From the NCBI GenBank assembly GCA_029747585.1, contig JAPEVF010000161.1:1-64000 (forward strand): a stretch of DNA of 64,000 nt, in the 5' to 3' direction. The notes under the pieces are model-generated. The model had not been told where the DNA came from and searched no databases. It worked only from the letters and a program-made list of their open reading frames with translations. Below are positions 1-12,880 of this stretch, one piece after another (position 1 is the first letter of the stretch; the number at the start of each line of letters is the position of its first letter). This DNA is from Pleurotus djamor (lineage: Eukaryota; Basidiomycota; Agaricomycetes; Agaricales; Pleurotaceae). Both the position numbers and the translations under genes were made by a program.

Positions 1-556
1 GGGCTCTCGCTCCTCTACTCTTCGTGCATCGTCTCGACATATTCACTATTTATTTATTCCGTGTAGCTGTACCCATCATCTTGTCCCCCTTCTACTTACA
101 TTCACCGCATCCACCGTTTTTTGTATGAAAACCCCCTTATTTATGTTACCACTCTTATTGCACCAGCACATTATTATTCAATCATCCCCCATCCTTATTG
201 GTAATACTTACTCTACATGCTTTGACGTATTACCACCATCGCCTTCGTTCACACCTATTACCCCATATTTGTATTGCCTTGCCTATTTCTCCCTTTCTCC
301 CTTCGCCCTAGAGAACCTTTCGGAAGACTCTTACCTGTTTCTTTCCATCGGAAATATGTATCATCTATCTACCCTGTCCATATTGACGCCGTCATCCTTT
401 TTTTTGTTACACTTGGAACATTCAGCTGTATATACTTACTCTCTACTCTTGTACGTGGTACCTTCCTTTCAAACGATGTATCCTTTACTTGATTTCCATC
501 ACTTTCACGCTAACCTCATGTTCGTGAGGGATGGATAGCACCTGAGTTGTCCCCAT
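1..556. other. Gene-free, pyrimidine-rich left edge
   Basis: No supported gene is seen. The + strand is rich in C and T (short CT runs, few purines), and the open frames over 125-538 read as low-complexity Leu/Ser/Phe/Tyr strings without domain features. It could be untranslated sequence of a gene lying to the left or the 3' flank of the minus-strand gene that ends at 557. Confidence 0.4.
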
Positions 557-1377
557 TTATGACCTATAGGAAGGCGGGATGCTTGGACTTGATGTTCGTC
601 TGAAAGAATCGTCTGCGATGACTAGAATGGGAGGATTGGTACTTCGCGTAGGAGTTGCATCGAAGACATTGTATGCAGCAGGCAGCACCGCCAACAATCG
701 TTCGTTAACTGTGGTATTGCACAGAATCATTCTTCAGTAAGATGGACAATAACAGTCACTCGCAACGTATGAATTGACTTACCCGGGGCTTTGAAATCCC
801 GTAGATTTGGACGCTGCCTGGAGAAGGATCTCGTGTAGCATCGATAGACAACATAGATCACGATAGCGAGAACTATCAAAGCCACCGTAGCCGTGACACC
901 GACGATAGTTTTCATAGGTTTCCACTGATGATTCAGTACGGTGGCACCTGGAAGTGGCGTTTCTGGACTGATGGTTTGATGTGATTGCGTCGAAGAGACA
1001 AGGGATTGCGGAGGCGGATCTGTGGTGGTGAAGGATGAGAGTCCGAGTGGGGGAGAGACGGTGAATGTTTTCGGAGGCATGGTGAGTGTTTCTGGAGGGA
1101 TGGTGAGCGTTGTTGGCAGAATGGACCATATTGTTGCAGCGGCAGCCCATGCTGTTGCCGAGCTTGGCGACGTTAAGGATGTCGAAGTTGACGTTATTGG
1201 TGGAGGTATAATTGGACGAGGGGGAGGCGGGGCCGGGAGCAATGCGTTTGTTGTGAAACCTATTCGAGTGTCCGAAGACGATGAGGGGGACGTAGCCGTG
1301 AGTGCCGTGGGTGTAGGATGCTCCTCAGAGGATGGTGATGGAGGAATATGCACAAATCCAACAGGGACTTCAGTCAC
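557..1377 (-). CDS. Single-pass membrane protein, RDFKAP family copy 1 (5' part unresolved)
   Basis: No known function is recognised. The visible part has a long Ser/Thr/Pro-rich, presumably extracellular stalk, a hydrophobic membrane helix (VGVTATVALIVLAIVIYVVY), a basic stretch and then LRDFKAPG. At G the frame meets a consensus donor (GTAAGTC near 780). A downstream exon encodes DDSFRRTSSPSIPPSYRS and a stop at 557. The same arrangement of stalk, helix, RDFKAP, intron and Ser/Arg-rich tail is found in the copies ending at 3435 and 5706, which supports the model. Upstream extracellular exons probably exist but could not be fixed, so 1377 is only the first Met of the open frame. By topology it should be a type I surface protein with a short cytosolic tail. 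Confidence 0.55.
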
Positions 1378-3434
1378 CGCCGTCTAATATACGCAGAATG
1401 CTAAGTTAGTATCTTCGTCATGAAGAGCATTGGATGCGAGTGCCTACGGTCGTGATTTCCGAAGTGCTCGGTGGGCTGTCAATCTAATGAGAAAGTAGAG
1501 GGAACGACGATGAGTACTCGGAAATAAAGCAGGGAAATATGAATACTTGAATCTTGGCGATTTCGGTACTGGTAGAGTTCTTTTTGGGCGTTTGCGGTAT
1601 GTGGAGAGTGGCGAGCATTGATGAACATCAAAGGACGCCAATCAGTACTCGGAACGAGCTTCATGGGAAGGTGAGGTACAAACACTTGGGGTCGGAAGTT
1701 CGGTGGTTGTGAGATCGCCTTGTGTACTCGACATGGCTCTTCAAGCCCACGGTTTAATGCTATATGGCCGTGAGGGGGGTTGAGTTCAGCAATCTGAGGT
1801 GCAAGAAAACGGGGTTAAATGACATGGTTCACTTATAACTTACCGGACTGGCCATGCACTTCGGACCGAGTGCATAAAAAACGATCAATAACTCATACTC
1901 AATCTACAACAAGTCGTTCATCAATCAGCATACGGAATATGGGAAGTAGAGGTAGGCATGGGCTCGCCTCACTAGAAGCTGCAAGTCAAAGAAGACGTCA
2001 GCGAGAGGCTGAGTTGTTAGCCTAATGTACAAGTAACTCATGAGCGCATGTCGTCCAACTACTTGAAGAATGATGAACCCATTTAGAGCCCGTGCAGGAG
2101 ATGATCACACGGGAGGTGTGCTGGAAAAGACGCCTTCGTACTTATTTGATGGGCAGATTTAGTACAACCCTTTACCAGATTGTGTTCCCCTCAGCCACTT
2201 TCTGCCCGGCGATAACCAGACGGGCAACGAAGCTCGGGTCCAATCATACTGCTTGGCCAAAAAAGGATAGAACCAGAGTTCACTTCAAACGTGAGTAGGT
2301 ACGGTGACGTTCAACAACAGAGAATTGATCTTACATTACACAGGTAGTGCGTTCATGGGCGGAGGATTGGGCCGATTAGGCTAAGTAAGCTTCATCTGTA
2401 GTCCTCGAGTTTCGATTGAGCCGAGCATTCATTTCCCCGCTCATCCGCGCTTTGCCAAGTATACGGACATTGAAGCGCCGTTGTACCTGGGGAATTGAAC
2501 ATCATGTGGGTGGTTGGTTCGTTGTTTCAAGGGATACTTCCAAGTTCCGAGCGGCAAATTTGGGTGCGTTCCAAAACGGTAGACGTGTCCGCCCTCTCCA
2601 TCCCCTAAGGTCTCTGAGTATCATTATGGCGGATTCGGAACATTGTCTTCAAAGAGCTCTGAAACAGTCTCAATGCAGCGACCTTTGGTTATCTGCTTTT
2701 GAACACAGATACCGGAGTGTGAGTTACATGGAGAGAGGTCAGCTGACGACGAGTTCATTCGTAGATGAGAGGTTCTCCGAAGCATGGGTAATNAAAAAAA
2801 AACTTTCCCAAGCAGCGTGCGTACGACGAAAAAAAATCAATCCTTGACACGATAGCAACCTCGACGGCAGCAGTAAGTAGCTGTTTGAATACCGGTTGAC
2901 GCACGAGCAAGATATCATTGAGACAAGCAGGGTCATTGGTGAGGCCTTGAGGCCTTGAAGCTTGAAGCTTTCGAGTTCTAGACGGCGAAGTTCAAGTACT
3001 AACAGCGACTGCCCTGGGCGTGGGAATCTTTAGCACAGGGGAGTCGCTCGGGGCCCCTATACCTCCAGGGCGTCACCTCTCTCTTTCTTTTTTCGTTTGA
3101 CAGGATCGGGTGATGATTGGATGATTGGAATCATTGATCAAGCTCTAATCGTAGCTCTGGCGTCTAGGTCAAGGTTATTAGAGAACGGTAGGGGCAGTGT
3201 TGCTTAGGCGAGCCCCCGAAGGGTGCTTTAGGAGATTGTCGACCACAGGTTTCTCTCAATTTGACACCATAGGATACCTAAGGGAAAGTAGCTAACATTT
3301 TCATCGAGTATAGTAGAAATATTAGAGGCAAAACGAGTGAGATTAAGAGACACATAGAGTATATGGTGGTGTTTCCTCTGTTGCTTACGTTGCACACTTA
3401 TTGTCGTGCCTACGACACAAGATTGGGGTCAAAA
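1378..3434. other. Spacer between membrane-protein copies 1 and 2
   Basis: It probably holds the 5' exons and promoter of copy 1, which I could not delimit. Short open frames on both strands (for example 2416-2847) show no recognisable domain. There is one ambiguous base at 2793 next to a run of A, and a short direct repeat built on GGCCTTGA/GAAGCTT near 2940-2970. Confidence 0.35.
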
Positions 3435-4025
3435 TCATATACTAAGCAATGGCGGGCGCACTTGTGATCTATACGAGGGTAGACTTGAAGTGCGTGACGT
3501 CCGTCCGAGAGGATTGTCCGTGGGCGGCTCCCTATCATGATTTGGACGATCACCGACGTTCCTGATGGCCATTGTGGGAGTGGTGTTTTCTGCGGACGCC
3601 GCCCCAGCATTAAAAGCATCGGGCAACACTGCTAGAAGGTCCTGCGTAACTATTTGAGGGCCGGTCAGAAATTATTCTATGATGCGTGTCCCAACCGATG
3701 ACGGGGAAATTGACTTACCCGGCGCTTTGAAGTCGCGTAAATGGGCGCGACTTCTAGTGAAGAACCTCTTGCGCAACCGATAAATGGCACAGGCAATGAA
3801 AATCAAAGCTAGAAAACCCGCCGTGATTGAGACTCCAACGGTAACTCTCCTCGCGTTCATTTGATGATCTGTTGCGAAAGCACCTGAAGCTTGTGGACCA
3901 AGACTTTGCTCGGAGTGCGTCGGAGGGACAGTTGATGTCGGAGGTGAGCCTGTCATTGTGAGGGATGCTGATGAAATATCCGATTCGGTGAGAATGATGG
4001 GCTCCTCTGTGGGCTTTAGTGTACC
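3435..4025 (-). CDS. Single-pass membrane protein, RDFKAP family copy 2 (5' part unresolved)
   Basis: This is a paralog of the genes ending at 557 and 5706. A Thr/Pro/Ser-rich stalk leads into a membrane helix (VGVSITAGFLALIFIACAIY), a basic anchor RLRKRFFTRSR and HLRDFKAPG. The donor GTAAGTC follows at about 3720. The last exon encodes DNPLGRTSRTSSLPSYRS plus ten more residues, to a stop at 3435. The stalk frame stays open to about 4025, where an acceptor-like AG sits before GTLKPTEEP. Exons further upstream (up to about 4450) are likely but not resolved. Function unknown; a type I plasma-membrane or wall-facing protein is inferred from topology alone. Confidence 0.55.
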
Positions 4026-5705
4026 AATACTCAGAGATCTATTGATCTACGCATAGATTACGGCAAGTTGGGATAGCCGGAGTTGATGGCGGATTTGTGT
4101 GGAAGGCGCGGGTTTGAGTGCTCAAGTAAGCACACTCGATATAGAAAGAGTGAAGGTGAGTACTGACAGTAAATATATTCAGCGTGACCGTGGGCGCAGG
4201 CTGTTTGACAAGTTCAGCGAGCGTAGCACGCTGTCGTAGCACCTGCCATATTGATGGAGGACAGTGGCGAACCGACGAGAAATCAGTACCCGGAAAAAAC
4301 CAGTGACGAAGTAATGTCCACACATAGGCAGCAGGTCTAAGGGCTATAGTCGCCACCGTCTCTGACATCCGAGCAACTTGGGTGGTAGGGTGGGCGACCA
4401 AGGAGCAGCGCTGTGAGAGATCAGGTGCGAGGAAATGGAATGACAACGGCTAAGAATTGTCCTTGGGGCGTCGTTTATAACAAGATTAGCAAGCGCTTTG
4501 AGTTAAGTTCGCAGTCACACCGTCAGCGGGATGATTCATATGATATGATCAACCTTGGTGGCGACGACCGGAACAATCAAGAATACTACGAAGAAATCGT
4601 GAGCAGAAGCTCAACCATCAGCCAGGTACACACCATATCCCTGAAATTTCAGAATGAGGTGAAAAACAAAGCAGCCTCCGTGAGGAGAACAACACCGAAG
4701 TACATAACAACGGGCTGGACTTCAAATGATTCCAGGCATAAATTTAGAGCGTTGAAGAGCGGAGCCACAAGTATGCTGCTCTGAGAAGAGAATGGGGGTA
4801 TTGATTCTTTTTGCTTAACGGTGTACGATAGTAAACGGACTGACCTCGAGAAGTGACAGAACCAGCTGTTCCCACATCAACAAGAAGTACACCTAGTCGA
4901 TAGCACAGACAACGAGCTAGCGCGCATCCTGTGTTTTTGCTTTCACTTTTCTGAGCCCACGTCGCGAGTTGTGACTCTGAGTGATGTAGAAAGATTAACT
5001 TTGCGCAACCCGTGCAAAGGAGACTGACAGACGGGATATGGAGCGACCATGCTTACTTTGCAGCCCGGTAAGCGGCTTCGGTCTAGCCGGTCCCGAAGTT
5101 TCCAATCCTCACTTCGAGCCCCGGGGATGCCTAAGTCAGTCAGGTATGGTCTCGAACGAAATCAGACCCACCACACAGCTTCGGTCATTCAGATGGTTTT
5201 CAGCTCCCTGTCTGGAGTTCATAGATGTTGCATTCATTTCGCGCGTTGGGGTCAGTGAGGACGTCTATGGCACTACGCTATGATGCATGATGCATGATGG
5301 TGGAAGGAAAAGAAATGCGACGTTGACGCGACGTGAACTATGAGGCGCCTATTCAGAATCTTCGAGCTCCGCGGCGGCACTCAACGCATTTGACCTGCGC
5401 ATGCAAGCCATAGCTAGGCTATACATTCCTGACATCAGCAAATTGAATGAGTAATGTAAAGTGGTATCTGGTGATGCACATAAACATATGCAGGTAAGGA
5501 AGGGACCATGAAAGAAAGGGGTAGCTCGCCCTAGAGGAGAACTTGTTTCTTCAAAATCAAGGTGAAGGAGGTAGTGTCCGTCGTTAGATAGAGAGTACAT
5601 GGTCCACGTCGGATGGATTGAGCTGAAAGTATTGGCACCAATGATCGGGCCTGCGTCACAAGATCGGGGGTCAAAGCCACGAAACGAAAGCGTAGGAATA
5701 CTCAC
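4026..5705. other. Spacer between membrane-protein copies 2 and 3
   Basis: It probably contains the upstream exons and promoter of copy 2. No domain is recognisable on either strand. A short tandem GATGCATGAT repeat lies near 5281-5298. Confidence 0.35.
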
Positions 5706-6514
5706 TCAGGGCCTATAGGGAGGGAGGCTTGAAGTTCTTGACGTTCGCCCAAGAGGATCATCCCTAAACGGGTCTCTTTCCACATGCCCATCAGTGTCGT
5801 GACGAGTGGGATGACTATCGGCAGTCATGCTGACCACGCCGGAAGAATTCAAGTGGAACGGTTCAGGCAACGCTTCCAGCAGATCTTCATTAACTATCGG
5901 AATGTAAACATGGATTGTCTTTGGCCACTACTTCCCAACCAGGATGACGTACTCGGAGCTTTGAAATCACGAAAGATTCCGTGTCTTCTGGCGAAGATTC
6001 TCTTGCGTAATTGATAGACGACATACCCGAGGAGAGCAAAAGCTAGAATGCCCATTGTGACGGCGAACCCTACCACGAGCGCTTTTGAGTTTGTGGGATG
6101 CTTTGTCGTGGTAGTGGTTAGACTGGAAGGTCTCGGATCGTAGCTTGCGGGCAGCCGATCTGAAGTGATCGGGGATGAAGATGATGAGTCTGTAGGGGCC
6201 AAGGCTGACAGCTTCGACGCCGTCGAGGGGGTAGGTGTTACTGGAGGGGCAGTCAATGTGACTAAACGGGTCATCAATGTTGTTGACGGGTCTGGTATTT
6301 CCAGGGCTATCGACGGAGGACTGGGAGCTTTGGGAACAGTGCGTCCACTTGTACTACTCGTAATAGTAGGGGTATCGTTCGCAGGTGGGTTCTCTTGGAC
6401 TGCGTTTTGGGGTGGTAAATCCTCTATCATGGTCGGGGTAGCGCTCGGGAGTTCCTCAGTAGGCTGTGTTGGGAACGTCGCCTGGGTTTCATCAAAGATC
6501 CCCGCGAAGATACC
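5706..6514 (-). CDS. Single-pass membrane protein, RDFKAP family copy 3 (5' part unresolved)
   Basis: Third tandem paralog. An exon opens after a TTTAG acceptor at about 6515 with GIFAGIFDETQ and continues through a Pro/Thr/Ser-rich stalk. It then runs through a helix containing GFAVTMGILAFALLGYVVY, a basic stretch QLRKRIFARR and FRDFKAPS. A GTACGTC donor follows at about 5958. The final exon gives DDPLGRTSRTSSLPPYRP and a stop at 5706. The tail exon is nearly identical to that of copy 2, and both diverge from copy 1. The acceptor shows that at least one more exon lies upstream, between roughly 6515 and 7350. Function unknown. Confidence 0.58.
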
Positions 6515-8285
6515 CTAAAGATCGGCAGACGTCGCGTAATCAGTATTCGTGCCGTTCGTTGGATGATAAAAGACAAGGAATTCCAAGTCAGTCAGTATCT
6601 TGATAAGAAAGATGCGGAGTACGGACAGTAGCAGTTTCCGAAACGCTTGTGCTTTGGGTCTATTTCCGGAGGAAAAGATCGTGAGGAGCGAGGATGCAAG
6701 GGAAGTAAGGATGAGTACTTGAACCTGAACCTGGGCCTTCGCCGCTCCGGCGAACATAACACTCCGTTGTAGTGTCTGATAGTGATAGAAGATCATCGTG
6801 AGGAGATGTGGAATGAGGGCTCAGCATCAGAAAAACAGGGTCTAAGGCAAAATACATACACTTTGCGGAGGTAGCACAGAGGTCACAGTCTCTGTGCCAT
6901 TGATCGACATCCTCGTCTGCTTTTGAGCAGATTTTCCGCCGAGTCGATCACTGCCTTGCGAGCGAGGGGGGTACAAAGGGACGGGGCGGCGGCAGCGATA
7001 AATCTCGCCTAGGACCTGCTTTATACCCCATCTGACTAATAGTGCGCTTAGATTTGAGTTTGTCTTCACACCTTCAACGATGTGAATCGATGATGCAATC
7101 AGAGTTGAGAGCTAAAAATATGATTTCTCAGGAAAGCCATCCGTCGGACAAGACTCCGACCAACCGTCTAGCTTCCGTTGGGTTCGCTTTGAGGCCGAGC
7201 ATAAATCAAAGGTTAAGATGAGGCTCTTGGGGCCCGGTGTTGAGCGTTGAACGAGACACATGCGAGTTCCTAGACAGAGTCGGTTCTTGCATGTCATGAT
7301 TGAAGAAGCAGACTCACATTGGTCTGCTTGGTTGTCGTCCACTAATAGGCGGTATCCAGAGGAGGACGGCTTATCCGCTGGAAATTAATTCGAGCAGCCT
7401 ACTTAGAAACAAGATGGAGCGACATCTGGTAGAACCAGAGTGACGCATGGACATGTCTGATAGGACGTGATCAGATACAAGAATTGATTAAAGCGGCGGC
7501 CAGAAAATGAGAGAAGCCGTCTGAAAGAAGCTGACTTCGGTGGAATGGCGCTCAAGTCACTCGGTAGCGCGACTGCGTCCATTCTCCAAGTTCAACAGCA
7601 CATCAAGAAGGTGTGTTCGTAGAATGATGAGAACCATTTGGTTCCACAAAATCGTACCGACAGGGCGACCAAGGAGCGCTTGTGCCGACTTGGTTAGGTA
7701 TAGTACTACCTGGTGCGGCCCGTACAAGTCACTTCAGCTTCCTGGCAAACATGGTTGTTGTTATTTTCCTGTCTAATCCACGGCTCGAGCGTTCTCAGAC
7801 GCGTGGGTCAAGCCTGGTTTTTGAGACCATTCTCCCCCATTTTCGGGGGAACAACTAGCAAAGGCACCAGCGTATCACGCAGCGCGGTCCGACTGGGATC
7901 CGAGCAGTCGTCTCGCCCGTTGTGTTCTATTCGATGATATATTTTGAAGAGCCGGACTTTGGACCATTACGCATGATGGTGGTGGGCAAGTGGTGGGAGG
8001 AGAAAAGAAAAGCTGCCGACTTCAAGTAAGCGCCCGCCCACCAACAGACCAACCAGCCAAAATCTCGACTTGGGCGCGCCAGCGGTAGATAATTATATGA
8101 GGGATACAAAGATGGGTGCAAAGAATCCGGCAAAATCATGGAATGGGGTATCAAAAATGCGAAAAGAGAAGTCTTGGAGAAAGACGGAAATAAATAAGAA
8201 TCCACGGTGATAGGAAGGAAGATACATAAGGTCGTAAAGGTCGTGAAGAATGGGCGGGGGATGATAAATAAGGAGTCCATGGCTG
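6515..8285. other. Spacer with unresolved 5' exons of copy 3 and 3' flank of the DUF6699 gene
   Basis: Frames on the minus strand between 6515 and 7350 may belong to the extracellular part of the third membrane protein, but I could not link them. From about 7350 to 8285 no coding signal is convincing. The 7930-8285 stretch is probably the 3' untranslated region of the minus-strand gene that ends at 8286. Confidence 0.35.
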
Positions 8286-9619
8286 TCACCAAGTCCGTCC
8301 GACAAACATAACCCACCCATCCATGTTCGGGTTCGGCTCCAGCCCTCTAAACATGATATTATCCCCCAAATAATCCACCCTCCTGATCCCCTCTTCGTAT
8401 CCCGGGCTCCTCGTACCCCCTCTTGCACCACCAAGCATCAAATCCATCCTTGCCCGATAAGCCTTCGTGCACTGAACCTGCCGTACCTCCGGCCAATCGT
8501 CATACTCCGAATTCGACACATAGTGTTGGAAGTTCTCGTATATCGCGTTGTAGATGTCTTCGCATTTAATCCCTTTGGGATTACGGACCATGAAGGGCCA
8601 GAGGAATGGATGGATGGGGTCGTCGCCGATGGCATTGATAAACATATGTGTGAGGAAGGGGTATGTCGCTGGTTGAGCTCTATCCGCGCGAGAGATGGGT
8701 ATAGTGGTTTCGACGGTGCCATAGCACAGCATCGAAGGATCTTGACCGATATCAAACCACAGAGAAGTGGCTCCAAAGAGCTGATGCTCGAGGAAAGGAT
8801 TAAGTTGACATTCCCAGGGAAATGGGAGAGGTGCCTGGGGGCTAGGTTCTTTCCATCGAGTTGGACGTGGAGGTAACGCGCTGTGTTGAATGGGAATCCA
8901 GAGGTCTGGATGAGAAGTGCCATCGGGGCTACGAAGCGAATTAAATACGTCCTGAACGTTCATACGGGAACGAGGCGATATTGGTGAATGGTTACGACTG
9001 GAAGGTTCCGGGGCTGGTCCAGCAGAGTCCTATAAGCCCAACAAAAGTCAGAATACAGAGACAATGGGGGATACTCACAAGAATTTCTCACATGGACGCC
9101 GTTCACACTTGGGCAGGCATAATAGCCATATGCCTTCCACTCAGCTAGAGGCACTGGATCCTCCATCGCAGCAACAGTAGGCTCACGACCTGAAGGCGAG
9201 TTTGACGACAATGATGTTGTTGGTTGAGGTTGAGAAACGCTACGAGGCTTCCCATCCGAACCTAAACAAAGCCACATAAGAAAAAATCACNAAAAAAACG
9301 CCGGCGAGGCCAAACACGTACCTCTCATTCTATTCAATAGACCCCATATCTTTCGTCGTCTGACCGTCCCTTCTCCCGCGCCGCTTGGCCCACCGGGATC
9401 ATGGGCATGATCGTCCTGCTGAACAGCACTCGGAATCGTCACGGAAGCCGTCGAAGAGCCTGTCCGATCGGAATTGGAAGCAAGCAATGGCCTCGTCCAT
9501 GGGAGACTGCGTGGTGTATGGGCGATAGGCGATGGTACCCAAGGTTGATTGAGATCATTGACCGTCCGATACATCCCGCCGAATTGCATCCAGGGTTCTC
9601 GCCAAGCATCTTGTGGCAT
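8286..9619 (-). CDS. DUF6699 domain protein, copy 1
   Basis: Three exons fit: 9619-9322, 9261-9092 and 9029-8286, with canonical borders and consistent phase (NRMR-G-SDGK at the first junction, VNGVH-DSAGP at the second). The N-terminal two exons encode a Ser/Pro-rich low-complexity arm. The last exon carries the DUF6699 fold: a beta-rich section with the Leu/Trp-rich lead, then DIYNAIYENF, a helical Arg/Tyr-rich section and the family's closing GIRRVDYLGDNIMFRGLEP..GW. The family is expanded in agaricomycetes and has no established biochemical role. The ambiguous base at 9291 falls in the first intron and does not affect the protein. Confidence 0.8.
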
Positions 9620-10444
9620 CCAGTTACTCTGTCAACGATGTATGTCGATCTCGCCGACCTTCGTCGCAAAGGAAGAGCAAGACGAAAGAACGGACGGAAA
9701 AAAGAAGGGGGAGTCGGGTTGCTGATGACCACGCTAGATAAACCCAGCACGAGGCATTGTCGACGAGAATGTGTGCCCTACGCCTCAATGGTTACGTCGT
9801 GGGTCCGTAACAGAGTTGGTGGTAGTGGTATAATAAAGCCCTAGTCGAGCGCGGCGTTGACGGTTGAGCCGACTTCAGAGCCTCATCATTCATGGAATGG
9901 TAACCGGTGCTAGAATCGCCTCGTGTGGCATTGCTCGTTACGTACGCCGTCGGACCCTTTGTCGTTGGCTGATTGGATCACAGGCTATGAGCCTGGTATT
10001 GTAACGAAAGATTTCCATTCCTTGCACAGACTTCATTTCTGGCGCAAGGTGTAATAGAATGCTGAACGCGAACGCTGAAGTTTGGGTCCCAGGATGACCC
10101 TTGGCAAGACCTTGAAGTCAGACAACCCGGGCTATAATCGAGCACCTTCGCAGGAACTCGACCCCGCTCAGGCACTGGGATGAATACCTTAATCTGAATT
10201 TACTGTTGCCCGCTAGATTCCCGGTGTGGCTTTGAAGGAAAGACAACGTATTGTGAGCCCAAGTTTCACAAACAGGGGTCAGGAACTCCCCTGGTTGGGG
10301 TTCTCCACCACGGCGGACTGGGGCACCCCGGAGAATGGAGGTGTATATGAAGAGCGGTAAATTTCCGCAGCAAGAGATAGTATACATTCCGATGCCTCAG
10401 ATTTGACATCAATGTTCACAGAGAGAATACTCGTTTTCGAAAAT
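9620..10444. other. Intergenic, no gene seen
   Basis: This stretch separates the start of the DUF6699 gene from the 3' end of the DUF4246 gene on the same strand. The open frames inside are short and lack recognisable features. It should hold the DUF6699 promoter and the 3' untranslated region of the DUF4246 gene. Confidence 0.4.
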
Positions 10445-12880
10445 CTAACCGCAAAGGTCATTGAGAAAACCCTCACAAACGAGTGGCAGAGAACGACGTA
10501 CATCATGTTCTTTTGTCACCTTTATTCGCCTATCTTCCATGAATCCTCGACGATGCATCTCAGCCATCTCCCTTGTGAGCCCAAGGTCTTGGGACAGTAT
10601 AATCTCCACAAGTTCAGGTGGCAGCGTCTTGCCCGTGCGCAGCTCACATATACGGGGGAGGAGTATACGTAGAGTAGGGATATTTGTACCACAGTTTTGC
10701 GGTGGGACATCCGCTGTCGTCAAGACATGCATCCCTTCCAAGCCCTGATAGGTCATCTCTGGGTATTCTATTTCGTCCGACGTATCTGTATCGTCAACGA
10801 GGAAGAAGCACAGCTGAAGAGATAGTTGTTCAGCTCAAGCACATATGGATGAGGGGCTACCACAATGTAACGTACAATTTTACGAACGGCAGGAGGGAGG
10901 TTCGCATCTGAGGAGCTGGACGAGTGGCGGAGACCCTTAACTTGATGCTAATGGAAATACTGAGGTTGCGGCAATGCACGAAGAGAGATAATTAACGGAC
11001 CTGAACCCAATTCGGGAAGGAAATGATGCGACCAGTGTTATGACCAGGAGCGGCCGGTGCACCGTTTGCAAAGGTCGTGGGGACAGTGCCCAAGGGAATA
11101 TACTGATTTGTGTCATCCCAATCCGACGGGTAGTCTCTGTCTTCGGCTTCCCAATCAATTTCGTCGGTCCCAGGCTCAAAAAACTTGACAGCAAAACTCT
11201 TTCATGGCGTAAGGACGACTGTGCGAATGGAAGAGAACGCTGTGGAGAGCACTCACCTCATGGTTGTAATCCATGAGACCAGGGAAATCATTTTCCTCGT
11301 GTCTGGCTCGACGGAAGCTCAGGCCATCGTCTCGCACAAATTCATTCGTGTCGTAATAATAGATGAAAGATGCGACGATACGCTCATGAGGCTAGATCGA
11401 TATGTGAGTTGACAGAATCCGCCTTCATCGATAGTGAGAAACTAACCATGCCCTCTAGATGCCAAGTCCCATTGTAGAATTGACCGGGCTTCAGTATATA
11501 ATTGGCAGCCTGATCTTTGATGTCAGACGGAGCTTGAGGAGAAAAGGACGGAATACAGACCTTCACGATGACCTTGTATTGAGAGCCAAGTAGAGTCGTA
11601 GCCAGGCCGGGATCGCTTGGATCGACGGGGATCTGCAAACCAGCGAACTCTTCGTTCAATTGGTCAGCTTCTGCAGCCTCGGCTTCCTTTTGCTCCAGCT
11701 CTTCCCTTTCTTTCTCTTTGGCTTGTCGAGCCAATAGAGCTTCCCAGTCTTCCTTTGAGGTACCTTCCCGTTTTTCCCATCTGTCGTGCCAACGTTTAAC
11801 TAGAGGAGGTCTAAGAAGAGGTTCCTGTCGACGCGGAAATTACTTACAAGAAGGTGTCTCCCCGCGCTCGAACTCTGTTTCTCGTGTTTTCTCAAGGTGT
11901 GGGAGAGCGATGAGGAATACTTGCTCCAGAAGTCGATACAGGTTTGGATACCGTTCGCGTGGGCCTAGGCCGTTGATATAGGAGTCAATCTTGACCGTGG
12001 TACGGTCCTCAGAGACGGTAAAAATTGAGGGTACCCAAGCGTATTTGGAAGAGTGATCGATACTCTCCTGGTAGAACGATACGGATGTCCCGAATTTCCC
12101 TGATTCAAACCTGGGCAACCTGGTTCCAGGCTTCACAGGACTAACAGTCGCGATGTATGGATCTAAGGAACATTATCAGAGAAGAGGCGCAGCAAGAGGC
12201 ACTTTATACACATACACAAGGAAGGATGGATCAGATCTTGCACCTGATCATTGCGTCAGTGTGGGATACCAGGCTAGGCGGCGTGCTACCAACCTTTCCA
12301 AGCGTACCTGGATGAAAATCCTTTGGTTCAATCGCTGCTAGGTTATCTAGCTCTCTGACAAGCTGTAATTTTCAGTACTGCGGAACAATTGAGCGTATGC
12401 GGAGTCGAAAGAAATACCTCTTGGTGCAATGAAGGCGGAACGAGTCCATCGGATACAAAGATTCCGACCGTGTCCCTTGGATTGTGCGGTCTGAGAGCAA
12501 TTTGTGATGTCCGGGCCAGTTTTACTGAGGCCCTGACGTCGCTCTCAATCCTCGTAAAGTCTATCTCGCGTGTAGAAAGCGAAGGCGAATGGAAACGAAT
12601 TTCATGATCCAACACTCTAATTCGCTCGGCCTCAGCGTTCAGCTCCCTATAACGAGGTTGAATGTAAGCTCAGGCTCCGCTTTCACGCTCTACGTATGGG
12701 AGTGGGACCGTACCAAAGGGTGTCTACAACGCGTTTATCCACCTCGAGACCAGGATGGATCAGCTTCGCTTCTACAGCCCATTTCTCGCCCAATTCTTGA
12801 ATTTTGAAGAACCATCTATCCTTCTCTCTGACTGCGTCGCAGAATCGCGCCAATCGAACATCAGAAACCAGAAGATCCAT
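10445..12880 (-). CDS. DUF4246 domain protein
   Basis: A multi-exon gene read from MDLLVSDVRLARFC at 12880 to FLNDLCG at 10445. Segments in order: a charged N-terminal helical part; SSKYAWVPSIFTVSEDR and KIDSYINGLGP with LYRLLEQVFLIALPHLEKT; a Lys/Glu coiled-coil-like stretch; NYILKPGQFYNGTWHLEGM; HERIVASFIYYYDTNEF; and DFAVKFFEPGTDEIDW. The last junction joins PPAVRKI to LCFFLVDDTDTSDE. This is the characteristic order of fungal DUF4246 proteins. The His/Glu at TWHLEGM and the later QHQV and Arg-Lys-Ile segment resemble the metal and co-substrate layout of 2-oxoglutarate/Fe(II) oxygenases, which is inference only. Individual intron borders in the middle are approximate. Confidence 0.75.

Noticed and set aside
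125..538. 137-codon open frame on the + strand
   Set aside because: Low-complexity Leu/Ser/Phe/Tyr composition from CT-rich DNA, no domain, no splice-supported continuation; a second frame overlaps it with equal quality.
1022..1387. + strand frame rich in Val/Gly/Asp
   Set aside because: It is the antisense shadow of the Ser/Thr/Pro-rich stalk of membrane-protein copy 1.
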